A DNA stretch of 64,000 bases from contig NZ_JABXYK010000008.1 of NCBI RefSeq assembly GCF_013378445.1, forward strand, positions 216,872-280,871, written 5' to 3'. The notes under the pieces are model-generated. The model worked only from the letters and a program-made list of their open reading frames with translations, was not told where the DNA came from and ran no database searches. The stretch's first letter is position 1. The number at the start of each line of letters is the position of its first letter. Below are positions 9,558 through 18,579 of the stretch, one piece after another. The stretch is from Mycoplana rhizolycopersici. GTDB lineage: Bacteria; Pseudomonadota; Alphaproteobacteria; Rhizobiales; Rhizobiaceae. A program made the position numbers and the translations under genes.

Positions 9558-10037
9558 TCACGTCGCCCTGGCGTAGGCGAGGACGAAGAGGACAAGCGAC
9601 CCGATCGAGGTGACCGTGCGGACGTGGTTCCACGCCGTCCAGCTGCCCAGATAGGTTTTCCACAGGGCCTCGCCTTCCGGGCTCGCCGGGTTCACCGCGG
9701 CGAGCGCGTCGTTCATCGGCACATTGAAGACGATGGTGACGCCGAGCGTGCCGACCAGGAAGAGCACAGCAGCACCGATCGCAAGAGCGCTGCCGGCAGT
9801 TCCGTTCAGCAAGGCAAGGACGACGATTGCCACCGCGAGCAAGGCCGTACCCATGAAGGCGGCAAAAAACAGCGGGTTCTGGATCACCACGTTGATCGCG
9901 TTCATCGCCGCGATGCCTTCGCCCGCCGGCAGTCGCGCCAGCGCCGCCATGATGCACACCGAAAAGATGAAGAACAGGCCGGCATTCAGGCCCGCACCGA
10001 CCGTGGCGACGAGGAGAAGCAAGGTATAGGCGGCCAC
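9558..10037 (-). CDS. DUF1772 (anthrone oxygenase-like) membrane protein
   Basis: A 159-aa integral membrane protein with four predicted hydrophobic segments (starting AAYTLLLLVATVGAGLNAG). The sequence FNVPMNDALAAV and a Trp/Asn/His cluster (WTAWNHVRT) fit the DUF1772 family. Some relatives are anthrone oxygenases or noroxin-like proteins, but most are uncharacterised. A GTG at 10037 with a clear GGAGG five to six bases upstream is preferred over the longer frame that starts at 10151, because the longer N-terminus has no family-like sequence. The gene ends just after the convergent GH32 gene. Function unknown. Confidence 0.75.
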   Translation of the reverse strand: MAAYTLLLLVATVGAGLNAGLFFIFSVCIMAALARLPAGEGIAAMNAINVVIQNPLFFAAFMGTALLAVAIVVLALLNGTAGSALAIGAAVLFLVGTLGVTIVFNVPMNDALAAVNPASPEGEALWKTYLGSWTAWNHVRTVTSIGSLVLFVLAYARAT

Positions 10038-10271
10038 GGGATCCTCCGAATCTGCTGGCAGGGCGCAAGCATGCAACCCGGCGACAGCTATACCAGCTCT
10101 CGTCCGCGTGATCACCGACAGTTGAACGCAATTGCTGATCGGCCCCGGCAAATGCCTGTGCTACAGTCTTCGCTTGCACGGTTGGCGCCTGAACCGCGCC
10201 GCGCATCGCCGCCCTGTTCCGCATTTCCGTCCCGAACGGCAGCGGACGTTTCCGCAGGAGGGAAATGCAGG

Positions 10272-11069
10272 ATGCTGCTTGCCGCACTCGCCATGTTCAT
10301 CAGCGTGACCGCCCATGGCGAGACGTCTACCGTCGCCGCCGAAAGCGGGGCAGTCGTCGATCTGGAACTTGTTCTTGCCGTCGATGTTTCCGGCTCGATG
10401 GATCTGGAGGAGGCGCAGGTCCAGCGCGCCGGCTATGTCTCCGCCCTCACCCACCCCGAGTTCCTTGCCGCGATCCGCGAGGGCTATAACGGCCGCATCG
10501 CGCTCAGCTACTACGAATGGGGCGGTACCATCAGCGCGAGTTCGCGAATGCCCTGGACGCTGATCGAAACGGCCGAGGACGCACGGCGCTTTGCCCAGAT
10601 GATCAAGGAGCGCCCATTCGCATCGATGCGCGGCACCTCCCTGTCGGCCGCGCTCGCCTATGGTTCCACGCTTTTCGAAGGCAACGGATATGCCGGCGCC
10701 CGGCGGGTGATCGACGTTTCCGGTGACGGACCCAACAATTACGGCGCGCCCGTGGCGCCGGCCCGCGACGCGGCGACGGCGCTCGGCATCGTGGTCAACG
10801 GTCTTGCCATCATGATCCGCCCTTCCGCCGGGTACGGTCCTCTGGACCGCTATTATGCCGACTGCGTCATCGGCGGCCCCGGCGCCTTCGTCGTCTCGGT
10901 GCAGGAGCCGGAGGACTTTGCGATCGCCATTCGCCGCAAGCTGGTGCTCGAGGTCAGCGGCCGCCTGCCCCCGCCCAACGTCTTCGCTGCGGCCGGCGAC
11001 AGCGATTGTATGATCGGCGAGAAGCTCCGGCCGGGCTTCGACCAGTACTATCCGGAATTAAACCGCTGA
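10272..11069 (+). CDS. DUF1194 family von Willebrand A-like secreted protein
   Basis: A 265-aa protein. An Ala/Leu-rich signal peptide (MLLAALAMFISVTAHGE) is followed by a VWA-type fold with the metal-ion-dependent adhesion motif LAVDVSGSMD and a DVSGDGPNNYG strand. This is typical of the DUF1194 family of alphaproteobacteria. The frame is open upstream to 9624, but the ATG at 10272 is chosen because it begins at the signal peptide and follows GGAGG at suitable spacing. VWA proteins bind other proteins in a metal-dependent way; the partner here is unknown. The protein should be periplasmic or secreted. Confidence 0.8.
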   Translation: MLLAALAMFISVTAHGETSTVAAESGAVVDLELVLAVDVSGSMDLEEAQVQRAGYVSALTHPEFLAAIREGYNGRIALSYYEWGGTISASSRMPWTLIETAEDARRFAQMIKERPFASMRGTSLSAALAYGSTLFEGNGYAGARRVIDVSGDGPNNYGAPVAPARDAATALGIVVNGLAIMIRPSAGYGPLDRYYADCVIGGPGAFVVSVQEPEDFAIAIRRKLVLEVSGRLPPPNVFAAAGDSDCMIGEKLRPGFDQYYPELNR

Positions 11070-11316
11070 GACGCTGAACAATTTCAGCTCGATGCCTGCC
11101 CCACTCCTGGCCACCCCGCTTCCGGCGCCCACTCTTCAGGCATGACCAGCGGTTGAAAGGCCGTCCGGCAGGCCTAGCGACGACGAACGGACGCACCGCG
11201 TCAACGCCTGTTTTGCCGCTCGAGGGGACTCCGCGGCAGTTGCCGGCAACAGTGACCGAGAGCCACCATCAGAACACGAGCTATCGCAACCTATTCCTTT
11301 CTTTATGAAAATATGT

Positions 11317-11340
11317 TATAATTGAATGAACGTTCAGCAA
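11317..11340 (+). promoter_or_regulatory. Promoter -10 box and overlapping TetR-type operator (site A) of the Rieske gene
   Basis: A perfect TATAAT lies at 11317-11322. It is immediately overlapped and followed by TTGAATGAACGTTCAGCAA (11322-11340), whose core TGAACGTTCA is a perfect palindrome. Almost the same 19-mer occurs at 21280-21298 on the opposite strand, and a related perfect palindrome at 14173-14190. A repressor bound here would block the promoter. The location puts the transcription start near 11329, which excludes an ATG at 11326 as translation start. Confidence 0.7.
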
Positions 11341-11355
11341 AATATGGGGAAGAAG

Positions 11356-12546
11356 ATGAATGAAGTGATCCGTGACATCTCCATTCCGAACGACTGGGAA
11401 CGCAGCGGCCTGCCGGGATGGTGCTACCACAGCGCCGCTCTGCTGGAGCTGGAAAAGCAGCATGTTTTCCGGGAGCACTGGCAGATCGCCTGCCACGTCT
11501 CCGACGTCGCCGAACCCGGCAACTACATCACGCTGGACGTGATCGGCGAGCGCGCCCTGATCCTTCGCGATCAGGACGGAGAGATCAAAGCGTTCCACAA
11601 TATCTGTCGCCACCGCGGCTCGCGTCTCGTTGCAGACAGGAGCGGCACCTGCCGCAACGCCCTCGTCTGCCCGTTTCACGGCTGGGTCTACAATCTCGAC
11701 GGCACGCTGCGCGGGGCCGCACGGCCCCGCTCCTTCCCGCCCATGGACAAGCACGAATTCGCGCTGAAGACGATCGAATGCGAGGTCTGGCAGGGCTTCG
11801 TCTTCATTCGCTTCGCCACCGGCCCGCAAGCGTCCGTGGCCGAAATCATGCGCCCGTTCGAGGCGGAACTGTCGCACTACCGCCCCGCCGAGATGGTGCC
11901 CGCCGGCGAAATCCACACGCAGGAAACGCCGGTCAACTGGAAGTCTGTGCGCGACGTGGACAATGAGGGCTACCACGTGGCGATGGCCCATCCCGCGCTG
12001 CAGGATCTCTACGGCTCGACCTATTACGACGAGCCCTTCGTCGACGGACTCTGCCGCTCGTTCGCCACCTACAATCCCCATGCCGGGCGCAGATGGAGCG
12101 TCGGGCGCTACGTCAAGATCGCACCCGAGAACAAGACCCTGCCGGACCATCTGCGCAAGGCCTGGATTTACTTCGGCATCTTCCCCAACGCCGTGATCGC
12201 CGTCACGCCGGAAAGCCTGCAGTTCTACCAGGAATTCCCGATCTCCGTCGGCCGCACCCTGCTGCGCGGCGGCGTGTACCGCTACCGCGACGAAAGCCGC
12301 GAACAGGCCGCCGCCCGCTATCTCGCCGCCCGCATCGACCGCGACACGCAGGCCGAGGACGTGCAACTGACCATCTGGTCGAACGAGGCCATGACCTCTG
12401 ACGCCTTCGCCGGCTTCTATCTGTCGGACCTCGAATACGGCGTGCGGACGCACCACGACCACCTGCGGAAAGTCCTGCCGGTGATGAACCTGGCAGCCCC
12501 GCCGGCAGAGAGGGACATGGCGGAGAAAAATGCGGCCATGCGCTGA
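11356..12546 (+). CDS. Rieske non-haem iron oxygenase, alpha subunit (quaternary-amine type)
   Basis: A 396-aa oxygenase. The Rieske [2Fe-2S] ligands are Cys84-x-His86 (CRHRG) and Cys105-x-x-His108 (CPFHGW). The mononuclear iron site is in NEGYHVAMAHP (His207, His212). The bridging position three residues before the first His is Glu204, not the Asp usual in aromatic dioxygenases. Glu is known at this place in carnitine monooxygenase CntA, so an N-methylated or quaternary ammonium substrate is inferred. An ATG at 11326 is in frame but lies upstream of the expected transcription start; the ATG at 11356 follows GGGGAAG. The gene heads the island. No ferredoxin reductase is encoded nearby, so electrons must come from elsewhere or from an unusual partner. 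Confidence 0.85.
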   Translation: MNEVIRDISIPNDWERSGLPGWCYHSAALLELEKQHVFREHWQIACHVSDVAEPGNYITLDVIGERALILRDQDGEIKAFHNICRHRGSRLVADRSGTCRNALVCPFHGWVYNLDGTLRGAARPRSFPPMDKHEFALKTIECEVWQGFVFIRFATGPQASVAEIMRPFEAELSHYRPAEMVPAGEIHTQETPVNWKSVRDVDNEGYHVAMAHPALQDLYGSTYYDEPFVDGLCRSFATYNPHAGRRWSVGRYVKIAPENKTLPDHLRKAWIYFGIFPNAVIAVTPESLQFYQEFPISVGRTLLRGGVYRYRDESREQAAARYLAARIDRDTQAEDVQLTIWSNEAMTSDAFAGFYLSDLEYGVRTHHDHLRKVLPVMNLAAPPAERDMAEKNAAMR

Positions 12547-12600
12547 GGCGGGTGGCTGCAACATTCCCGCCATCCCCTTTCGGCACAGTCGCTAAAAAGA

Positions 12601-12620
12601 GAGCCCGCTTTCGCGGGCTC
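12601..12620 (-). terminator. Rho-independent terminator
   Basis: The hairpin GAGCCCGC-tttc-GCGGGCTC has an 8-bp perfect stem and, on the minus strand, is followed by TCTTTTTAGC. It ends the aminotransferase transcript (minus) and lies in the tail of the convergent Rieske gene, so it may serve both. Confidence 0.75.
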
Positions 12621-12671
12621 AAAATGTCGGGGTCGGGAATGAGTGACCCGACAGGCCGGCAGGGCGCGGCC

Positions 12672-14099
12672 TCAACCGCGCCACAGTCCTTCCCGAACAA
12701 GGTCGTCCATCGTCAGCTCGATGCCGCGGCGAAGGATCGCCGCCATGTCGTCGATCTGGCCGGTACTGATCGTCAACGGCGGCGACATCACGCACATGTT
12801 GATGAGCGGCCGCACCAGCAGGCCGAGTTCCTGGCAGTGATTGTCGATGCGCTTGCCCACCTCGAGGTCGAGCGTCAGCGGATTGTTGCTCACCCGGTCG
12901 GCCACACATTCCACGCAGGCCATCAGCCCCATGCCACGCACTTCGCCGACCAGCGGAAGTTCTTCCAAAGCCTTCAGGCTGGATTGGAAATGGCCGGATA
13001 CCGAGCGTGCGTGCTCCAAAAGCCCGTCTTCGAGAAGATCGAGGTTCTTCAAGGCCACGGCGCATCCGACCGGATGGCTCGAATAGGTGAGCCCGTGCGC
13101 GAACATCGCCTCCGAATGATTGGAGCGGCGCAGTTCCTCCAGAAGACGCCCGGCGATCATCACGCCGCCGAGCGGGAAATAACCTGACGTCACGCCCTTG
13201 GCGAAGGTGATCATGTCCGGATCGAGGCCGAATACCTCCTGCGAGGCAAAGACGTGCCCGAGCCTTCCGAAGGCGGTCACCACCTCGTCGGCGATGAAGA
13301 GGATGTCGTTTTGTCGGCACAGTTCGCGAATGCGTCGCAGATAGCCGTCCGGCGGAACGATGACGCCGCCCGATGCCATCACCGGTTCGGCGACGAAGGC
13401 GCCGATGCGCTCGGCGCCGACCGTCTCGATCACGTCCAGGAACTCGGCCACCAGATAGTCGCAGAACTCCGCCGCCGCCACGCCGTCCGGCCGACGGAAC
13501 GGATTGGGACAGCTCAGCTTGACCACCTGTTCGCCGGCGCCGTCCATCCAGTCCTGGTCGCGCGGCCGCCCGTTCAGCGAGGCCGAGAGATAGGTGGAGC
13601 CATGATAGGCACCCTGGCGCGAGACGATGAGCTTCTTCTCGCCCCGTCCCTTCACATTGTTGGCAAATTGCATGAAACGCAGCGCGGTCTCCACCGCCGA
13701 GGAGCCGCCGGTCGTGTAGAACACGTGGTCGAGCCCGTCGGGCGCATGGCCGGCCAGCCGTCCGGACAGGCGTGCTGCGGGCGCGTTGGTCGTGTACCAG
13801 GGCGAATTGTAGGAAAGCTCCATCGCCTGCGCCGCCATGACTTCGGCCAGTTCCTTGCGCCTGTGCCCGGCATTGACGCACCACATGCCGGCAGGTCCGT
13901 CGATCAGCTTGCGCCCGGCGGCGTCGGTGACGTAGATGCCATCGCCGCCCTCGAGCCGGCCGCGGGCTTCCGCACCGATAGAGCCCGACACGGGCCAGGG
14001 CTGCACCAGATGGCGCTCGGCCAGCAGCGTCAGTTCGTCCGCAGCCTCCTCCACCTTTGCCCCGCCCTGCATTCCGGTCGTCTTCGGTATCGCGGCCAT
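12672..14099 (-). CDS. Class III PLP-dependent aminotransferase
   Basis: A 475-aa fold-type I aminotransferase of the omega-amino/polyamine class. The PLP-binding region is visible: VFYTTGGSSAVETALR (phosphate binding), FIADEVVTAFGRLG (Asp contacting the pyridine nitrogen) and ITFAKGVTSGYFPLGG (Schiff-base Lys). Enzymes of this class transfer terminal amino groups from putrescine-, beta-alanine- or GABA-like compounds to pyruvate or 2-oxoglutarate. The ATG at 14099 has TGGAG six bases upstream. The longer frame to 14189 would read through the operator at 14173-14190 and is rejected. It is divergent from the PotB-like permease and shares its control region, so it belongs to the island's regulon. 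Confidence 0.9.
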   Translation of the reverse strand: MAAIPKTTGMQGGAKVEEAADELTLLAERHLVQPWPVSGSIGAEARGRLEGGDGIYVTDAAGRKLIDGPAGMWCVNAGHRRKELAEVMAAQAMELSYNSPWYTTNAPAARLSGRLAGHAPDGLDHVFYTTGGSSAVETALRFMQFANNVKGRGEKKLIVSRQGAYHGSTYLSASLNGRPRDQDWMDGAGEQVVKLSCPNPFRRPDGVAAAEFCDYLVAEFLDVIETVGAERIGAFVAEPVMASGGVIVPPDGYLRRIRELCRQNDILFIADEVVTAFGRLGHVFASQEVFGLDPDMITFAKGVTSGYFPLGGVMIAGRLLEELRRSNHSEAMFAHGLTYSSHPVGCAVALKNLDLLEDGLLEHARSVSGHFQSSLKALEELPLVGEVRGMGLMACVECVADRVSNNPLTLDLEVGKRIDNHCQELGLLVRPLINMCVMSPPLTISTGQIDDMAAILRRGIELTMDDLVREGLWRG

Positions 14100-14172
14100 C
14101 CTACGCTCCAGATATGTTGAAAACGCCAAATCATCATTCAACGCAATGAAAAGAATATTCTTTTCACGACAT

Positions 14173-14190
14173 ATTGAATGTTCGTTCAAT
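14173..14190. promoter_or_regulatory. TetR-type operator (site B), perfect inverted repeat
   Basis: The sequence ATTGAATGTTCGTTCAAT has perfect arms ATTGAA/TTCAAT around a 6-bp centre. It lies between the divergent aminotransferase (start 14099, minus) and the importer operon (start 14385, plus). It shares TTGAATG..CGTTCA with site A. It most likely binds the BetI-like repressor encoded at 19686-20390. The remaining leader to 14385 holds no other gene I can support. Confidence 0.65.
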
Positions 14191-14384
14191 CAATATTGCA
14201 GAATTAGCGCTTGATTTCAATGGCGGTTTGCGCTCATCTTTCGCCAGGGAACAGCAACAGCCGAAAAGGCGGTCGAAATGAAATCGGCATCACAGGCAGA
14301 CGGGCTCTGTCCCGGGTTCCAGATTCGGATGCAGGGCCGGATCCGCATGCAGGGAAAGGCTCATATCCAGGGAAAGCCCCGGCG

Positions 14385-15302
14385 ATGAGCACCGCGGCCA
14401 TCGTCAGCGCGCCGGAAAAACCGGCACCCGCCAAGGGCATCCGCTGGCTACACGGCGAAGAGGCCCGCGGGCTGGCGATGATCTCGCCGACCCTGCTTTA
14501 CGCACTTGCGCTGCTGCTTCTGCCTGTCCTGCTGGTGATCGCCTACAGCTTCTGGACCCAGAACTATCTGGACATCGACCGCACCTTCACCTTCGAGAAC
14601 TATCGCCTCGCCCTGACCGAGCCGATCTACCGCGACCTTTTCGTGCGCTCGCTGTGGATCTCGCTGCTGACCGCCGCCATCACCGTCGGCTTTTCCTATC
14701 CGATCGCCTGGTACATTTCCTTCCACGGCGGCCCGCACAAGAACCTCTGGCTCTTTCTCGTCACCATTCCCTGCTGGACCAGCTATCTCCTGCGGGTGAT
14801 GTCGTGGAAGGTGATCCTCGGCTATGGCGGCGTTCTCAATACCGGCCTGATGGCAACAGGCATCATCGAACAGCCGATCACTTCGCTGCTCTACAATGCC
14901 AATGCCGTCGTCATCACCCTCGTCCACAGCTGGGCCGCGTTTGCGATCCTGCCGATCTACGTCTCGCTGCAGAAGATCGACCGCTCGCTGATCGAAGCCG
15001 CGCGCGATCTGGGCGACGGCGCCGTGCGCTCCTTCCTCCGCGTCACCCTGCCGCTGTCGATGCCCGGCGTCATCTCCGCCTTCCTGATCGTGATGATACC
15101 GACGGTCGGCGACTACGTGACGCCCAAGCTGGTGGGCGGCAAGGACGGCGTGATGATCGCGACCGCGATCCAGGCGCAGTTCGGCAAGAGCGCCAACTGG
15201 CCGCTCGGCGCGGCGCTGTCGGTCACCACCATGGTGCTGGTCTCGCTGGCGGCGGCAGCCGTCGTCCTTGCCCTGCGCTTTGCCGTACGGAGGATCCGCT
15301 GA
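14385..15302 (+). CDS. ABC transporter permease, PotB-like
   Basis: A 305-aa inner-membrane permease of the spermidine/putrescine type with six predicted membrane segments. The EAA loop (IEAARDLGDGAVRSFLRVTLPLSMPG) contacts the ATPase. The ATG at 14385 is preferred over the in-frame ATG at 14211: the intervening 58 codons are Arg/Gly-rich with no membrane or family character, and GGGAAAG precedes 14385. The gene overlaps the next permease by one base (TGATG), showing translational coupling. With the PotC-like permease, the PotA-like ATPase and the binding protein at 18579 it forms a complete importer, probably for the amine degraded by this island. Confidence 0.9.
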   Translation: MSTAAIVSAPEKPAPAKGIRWLHGEEARGLAMISPTLLYALALLLLPVLLVIAYSFWTQNYLDIDRTFTFENYRLALTEPIYRDLFVRSLWISLLTAAITVGFSYPIAWYISFHGGPHKNLWLFLVTIPCWTSYLLRVMSWKVILGYGGVLNTGLMATGIIEQPITSLLYNANAVVITLVHSWAAFAILPIYVSLQKIDRSLIEAARDLGDGAVRSFLRVTLPLSMPGVISAFLIVMIPTVGDYVTPKLVGGKDGVMIATAIQAQFGKSANWPLGAALSVTTMVLVSLAAAAVVLALRFAVRRIR

Positions 15303-16114
15303 TGCTGCAGAGGATACGCTTTCTGCCGTTCCTGCCTGTCTACGTGGCGATCTATTTCCTCTTCCTCTATCTGCCGATCCTGCTTCTGCCGGTCCTTTCC
15401 TTCAACGACGCGGCGACGACCACCTTCCCCCTCGCCGGCTTCACGACGAAATGGTACGCCTCGCTGTGGGGCAATTCCGTGCTGCTGCAGGCTGCGCGCA
15501 ACAGCCTCATCGTCGGCGTCTGCGTCTCCCTGCTCAGCACCATCCTCGGCATCTGCGCCGCCCGCGCCATCACTCGCTACCGCTTCCGCGGCCAGCGCGC
15601 CGCAGGCGGGCTGATCATGGCGCCGCTGTTTCTGCCGGAGATCATCGTCGCCGTATCCCTGCTGATGATCGCGCTTCAGTTCGGGCTGCAGCTGTCGCTC
15701 GTCACCGTGATCCTTGGCCAGGTGGTCTTTTGCATCCCCTATTCGATGTCGGTTCTGGTCTCCGGCTTCGAAGGTTTCGACCGCAGCCTGGAGGAGGCCT
15801 CCTACGATCTGGGGGAGACCGCCTTCGGGACGTTCCGTCGCGTCACCCTGCCGGTGGTCGCACCTGCAATCGTCTCCAGCCTGCTCGTCACCTTCACGAT
15901 CTCGCTCGACGAGTTCATTCTCGCCTTCTTCCTTTCCGGCACCGAACCGACGCTGCCCGTCTACATCTGGGGACAGCTCCGCTTCGCCGCCAAGCTGCCG
16001 GGCGTGCTGGCGCTCGGAAGCCTGATGATCCTCGCCTCCGTCGTCCTGCTGACCGTTGCCGAAGTGCTGCGCCGGCGGGCCGAACGGCGCACGCAAGCCG
16101 CACTCGCACACTGA
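15302..16114 (+). CDS. ABC transporter permease, PotC-like
   Basis: A 270-aa inner-membrane permease with about six membrane segments and the EAA-type loop LEEASYDLGETAFGTFRRVTLPVVAP. It pairs with the upstream PotB-like permease. Its ATG is embedded in the stop of that gene (TGATG), which fixes this start although the frame is open much further upstream. The C-terminal tail is Arg-rich and cytoplasmic. The closest functional group is polyamine/opine-type importers; substrate specificity depends on the binding protein at 18579-19667. Confidence 0.9.
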   Translation: MLQRIRFLPFLPVYVAIYFLFLYLPILLLPVLSFNDAATTTFPLAGFTTKWYASLWGNSVLLQAARNSLIVGVCVSLLSTILGICAARAITRYRFRGQRAAGGLIMAPLFLPEIIVAVSLLMIALQFGLQLSLVTVILGQVVFCIPYSMSVLVSGFEGFDRSLEEASYDLGETAFGTFRRVTLPVVAPAIVSSLLVTFTISLDEFILAFFLSGTEPTLPVYIWGQLRFAAKLPGVLALGSLMILASVVLLTVAEVLRRRAERRTQAALAH

Positions 16115-16125
16115 CAGGAGCCCGC

Positions 16126-17235
16126 ATGGCTGACCGCCCGATGATCTCCATCGAAAACGTCTCCCGCTATTACGGGGTGTACAAGGCGCTCGACGACGTA
16201 TCGCTGCAGATCGGCGAAGGCGAGTTCTTCTCGCTGCTGGGGCCGTCCGGCTGCGGCAAGACCACGCTGCTGCGCTCCATCGCGGGCTTCGACGTGCCGA
16301 CCAGCGGCGAGATCCGCATCGACGGCGTCGCCTCGACCCTGCTGCCGGCCAATCGTCGCCCGACCAACATGGTCTTCCAGAACTATGCGATCTTTCCGCA
16401 TCTCGACGTCGGTGAAAACGTCGCCTACGGACTGAAGCGGCTGAGGCTCGATGCCACCGAGGAACGACGGCGCGTCTCGGATGCGCTCGACCAGGTGCGG
16501 CTGACGGGCCTCGACCGACGCAAGGCCGACGAGCTTTCGGGCGGCCAGCGCCAGCGGGTGGCACTCGCCCGCGCCCTCGTCATGCGCCCCAAGGTGCTGC
16601 TGCTGGACGAGCCGCTCTCGGCGTTGGACAAGAAGCTGCGCGAGCAGATGCAGGTCGAGTTGCGCAGCCTGCAGCAGGCCGTCGGCATCACCTTCATCCT
16701 CGTCACGCATGACCAGTACGAGGCTCTCGCGCTGTCGGACCGCATCGCTGTGATGTTCGGCGGACGCATCGCCCAGGTGGCGACGCCCAAGGAGATCTAC
16801 CAGCATCCCCGCACGCGCAAAGTTGCAGATTTTCTCGGCGGCATGAATTTTCTCCGCGCCCGCCTCCTTGCCGACCGCAAGGGCGACGTATCGGTCGACG
16901 CGGCGCAATTCGGCACAGTGAACCTGGCAAAGCCGGCGGGGTTCACCGCGTCGGACGGGCACGTCACGGTCGGCATCCGGCCCGAGCGGCTTCGCCTGCT
17001 CTGGGACGACGAAAGGGCGCCGCACGAGCTGACGGGACGCGTCGAGAACCGCGCCTATTTCGGCGAGGTGACGCACCTGACGATCGGCGTCGATGGCCTG
17101 GAGCAACCGCTTTCCATGATCGAGACGAACGACTACGGCGCCGACGACCTGCCGGTCGGCGCGGAGATCAGGCTGGCATACGACCCCGACGCCTTCGTGC
17201 TGCTGGCGGATGACGAAATGGCCCTGCGGGCCTGA
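16126..17235 (+). CDS. ABC transporter ATP-binding protein, PotA-like
   Basis: A 369-aa ATPase with Walker A GPSGCGKTT (39-47), Q-loop FQNYAIFPHL, signature LSGGQRQR, Walker B LLLDEP, a switch His in VTHDQ, and a C-terminal TOBE-like domain (about 280-369). It powers the PotBC-like permeases. GGAG six bases ahead of the ATG, 11 bp after the permease stop, sets the start. It is the last gene of the plus-strand operon and converges with the amine oxidase gene. Confidence 0.92.
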   Translation: MADRPMISIENVSRYYGVYKALDDVSLQIGEGEFFSLLGPSGCGKTTLLRSIAGFDVPTSGEIRIDGVASTLLPANRRPTNMVFQNYAIFPHLDVGENVAYGLKRLRLDATEERRRVSDALDQVRLTGLDRRKADELSGGQRQRVALARALVMRPKVLLLDEPLSALDKKLREQMQVELRSLQQAVGITFILVTHDQYEALALSDRIAVMFGGRIAQVATPKEIYQHPRTRKVADFLGGMNFLRARLLADRKGDVSVDAAQFGTVNLAKPAGFTASDGHVTVGIRPERLRLLWDDERAPHELTGRVENRAYFGEVTHLTIGVDGLEQPLSMIETNDYGADDLPVGAEIRLAYDPDAFVLLADDEMALRA

Positions 17236-17301
17236 CGATGTGCCGGCGCGGCCATGGCCGAGAGACGGCACTTTTCGCGAGCCTTTGCCGCTCGACAATG
17301 G

Positions 17302-18579
17302 CTACAGGGCGTCCTGTCCGACCGCCGCCATGATCTCTTCCGCTGCGACCCGCCCTGCCACGATCGCCCCCTCGATGTAGCCGGGATAGGAGGGTGACAG
17401 CTCCGAACAGGCAAACCGGATGCGTCCTGCGCCCGCGCGTAGCACGTCTTCGGCATCCTGCGCCCGCAGGTCGCAGACGGTATCGCTGTAGCCGCCGCCG
17501 CTCCAGGCGTCGCCGGTCCAGTCCCTCACCGCGATGGCGGTCGCCGTGCGGGCAGTCTCTCCCAGCGCGGTTGCAAGCTTTGCCAGTATCATCTCCTCAA
17601 GCGCCGCCGGCGGCATCGCCTGTGCCGCGATCGCGAGCGGACCGCCGACGAAGACCACCAGCGCGGCACCGAGCCCTTCGCGGCTGACGTCGCAGGCAAA
17701 CAGCCCAGACGGATCGAGCCAGGACACCATGCCGCTCAGGCCGCGCTGGCGCCAGAACGGCCGCGGATAGCGCACCAGCGCCTTGATGACCGCCCCGCTC
17801 TTCCATACCGAAAGCGCCCGCCTGAGCGCAGCCGGCAGGTCCGGTTCGAAGCCGATGCGCGACGCGGCCACCGGCGGCACGGCGACAAGCACGTGCCTTG
17901 CGGAAAATAGAAGGTCCCCGGCCTGAACCTGGACGCGTTCCGCCCTCGCCGAAATCCGTGTAACCGGCCTGCCCGTCAGGACCCGGCCATCGAGACCCGC
18001 TGCCATGTCCTCTGCCAGCGAATGGATCGTCTCCCCGACGAAATACTCGATCTCCGATTGCCGGTTGGTGATCCGTCGGTCGTTGGAGACGAGGTACCAG
18101 AGCGGCAGTTCGCCGATCGGCCGGCACCACAGCCCCTCGACCGTCGAGCGGAAGGCTTTTGCGGCGTCGGTGCTGACGGGCTGCGCGGCCAGCCAGTCCG
18201 CAACGCTCATGCCGCCGATGGCCGGATCGCGCGGGTCGAGCGCCCGCATTCGCAGACGCAGGGACCGTGACTCGGCATAGGCCCTGTCCGGCGCGTCGAT
18301 CTCCGGCTGGACGACGAAGGCGCCCTCGACCGGTGTCTGGACCAGCGTCTTGCCGTAGCGGCGGATCAACGCCATCACGTTCGTCATGTCGTCGCAGACA
18401 AACTGGCCGCCCTTATCGACGCGTGCGCCGTCCGCAAGGGTGTGCGCCTCGGCGCGCCCGCCGACGCGCATCTGCGCTTCCAGCACGGCAACATCAAAGC
18501 CCCGCTCGGCCAGCATGGCTGCGGCCGAGAGGCCTGTGAACCCGGCCCCGACGACGATCACGTCATGATGCTGCGCCAT
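17302..18579 (-). CDS. FAD-dependent amine oxidase
   Basis: A 425-aa flavoprotein of the monoamine/polyamine oxidase superfamily. The N-terminal Rossmann motif VIVVGAGFTGLSAAAMLAERG is followed by LEAQMRVGGRAEA, and the C-terminal FAD-contacting region carries CSELSPSYPGYIEGAI. Such enzymes oxidise amines to imines, releasing an aldehyde and the dealkylated amine. The start codon overlaps the stop of the binding-protein gene by one base, so it is the last gene of the minus operon methyltransferase-TetR-binding protein-amine oxidase. No signal peptide is seen. It probably acts on the amine imported by the adjacent transporter or on a demethylated intermediate. Confidence 0.88.
   Translation of the reverse strand: MAQHHDVIVVGAGFTGLSAAAMLAERGFDVAVLEAQMRVGGRAEAHTLADGARVDKGGQFVCDDMTNVMALIRRYGKTLVQTPVEGAFVVQPEIDAPDRAYAESRSLRLRMRALDPRDPAIGGMSVADWLAAQPVSTDAAKAFRSTVEGLWCRPIGELPLWYLVSNDRRITNRQSEIEYFVGETIHSLAEDMAAGLDGRVLTGRPVTRISARAERVQVQAGDLLFSARHVLVAVPPVAASRIGFEPDLPAALRRALSVWKSGAVIKALVRYPRPFWRQRGLSGMVSWLDPSGLFACDVSREGLGAALVVFVGGPLAIAAQAMPPAALEEMILAKLATALGETARTATAIAVRDWTGDAWSGGGYSDTVCDLRAQDAEDVLRAGAGRIRFACSELSPSYPGYIEGAIVAGRVAAEEIMAAVGQDAL

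Noticed and set aside
11326..11355. An earlier ATG for the Rieske oxygenase at 11326
   Set aside because: It lies inside the operator and four bases after the TATAAT box, so upstream of the expected transcription start; the ATG at 11356 has a ribosome site.
14211..14384. An N-terminal extension of the PotB-like permease
   Set aside because: The 58 extra residues are Arg/Gly-rich with no membrane or family features, and the ATG at 14385 has its own ribosome site.
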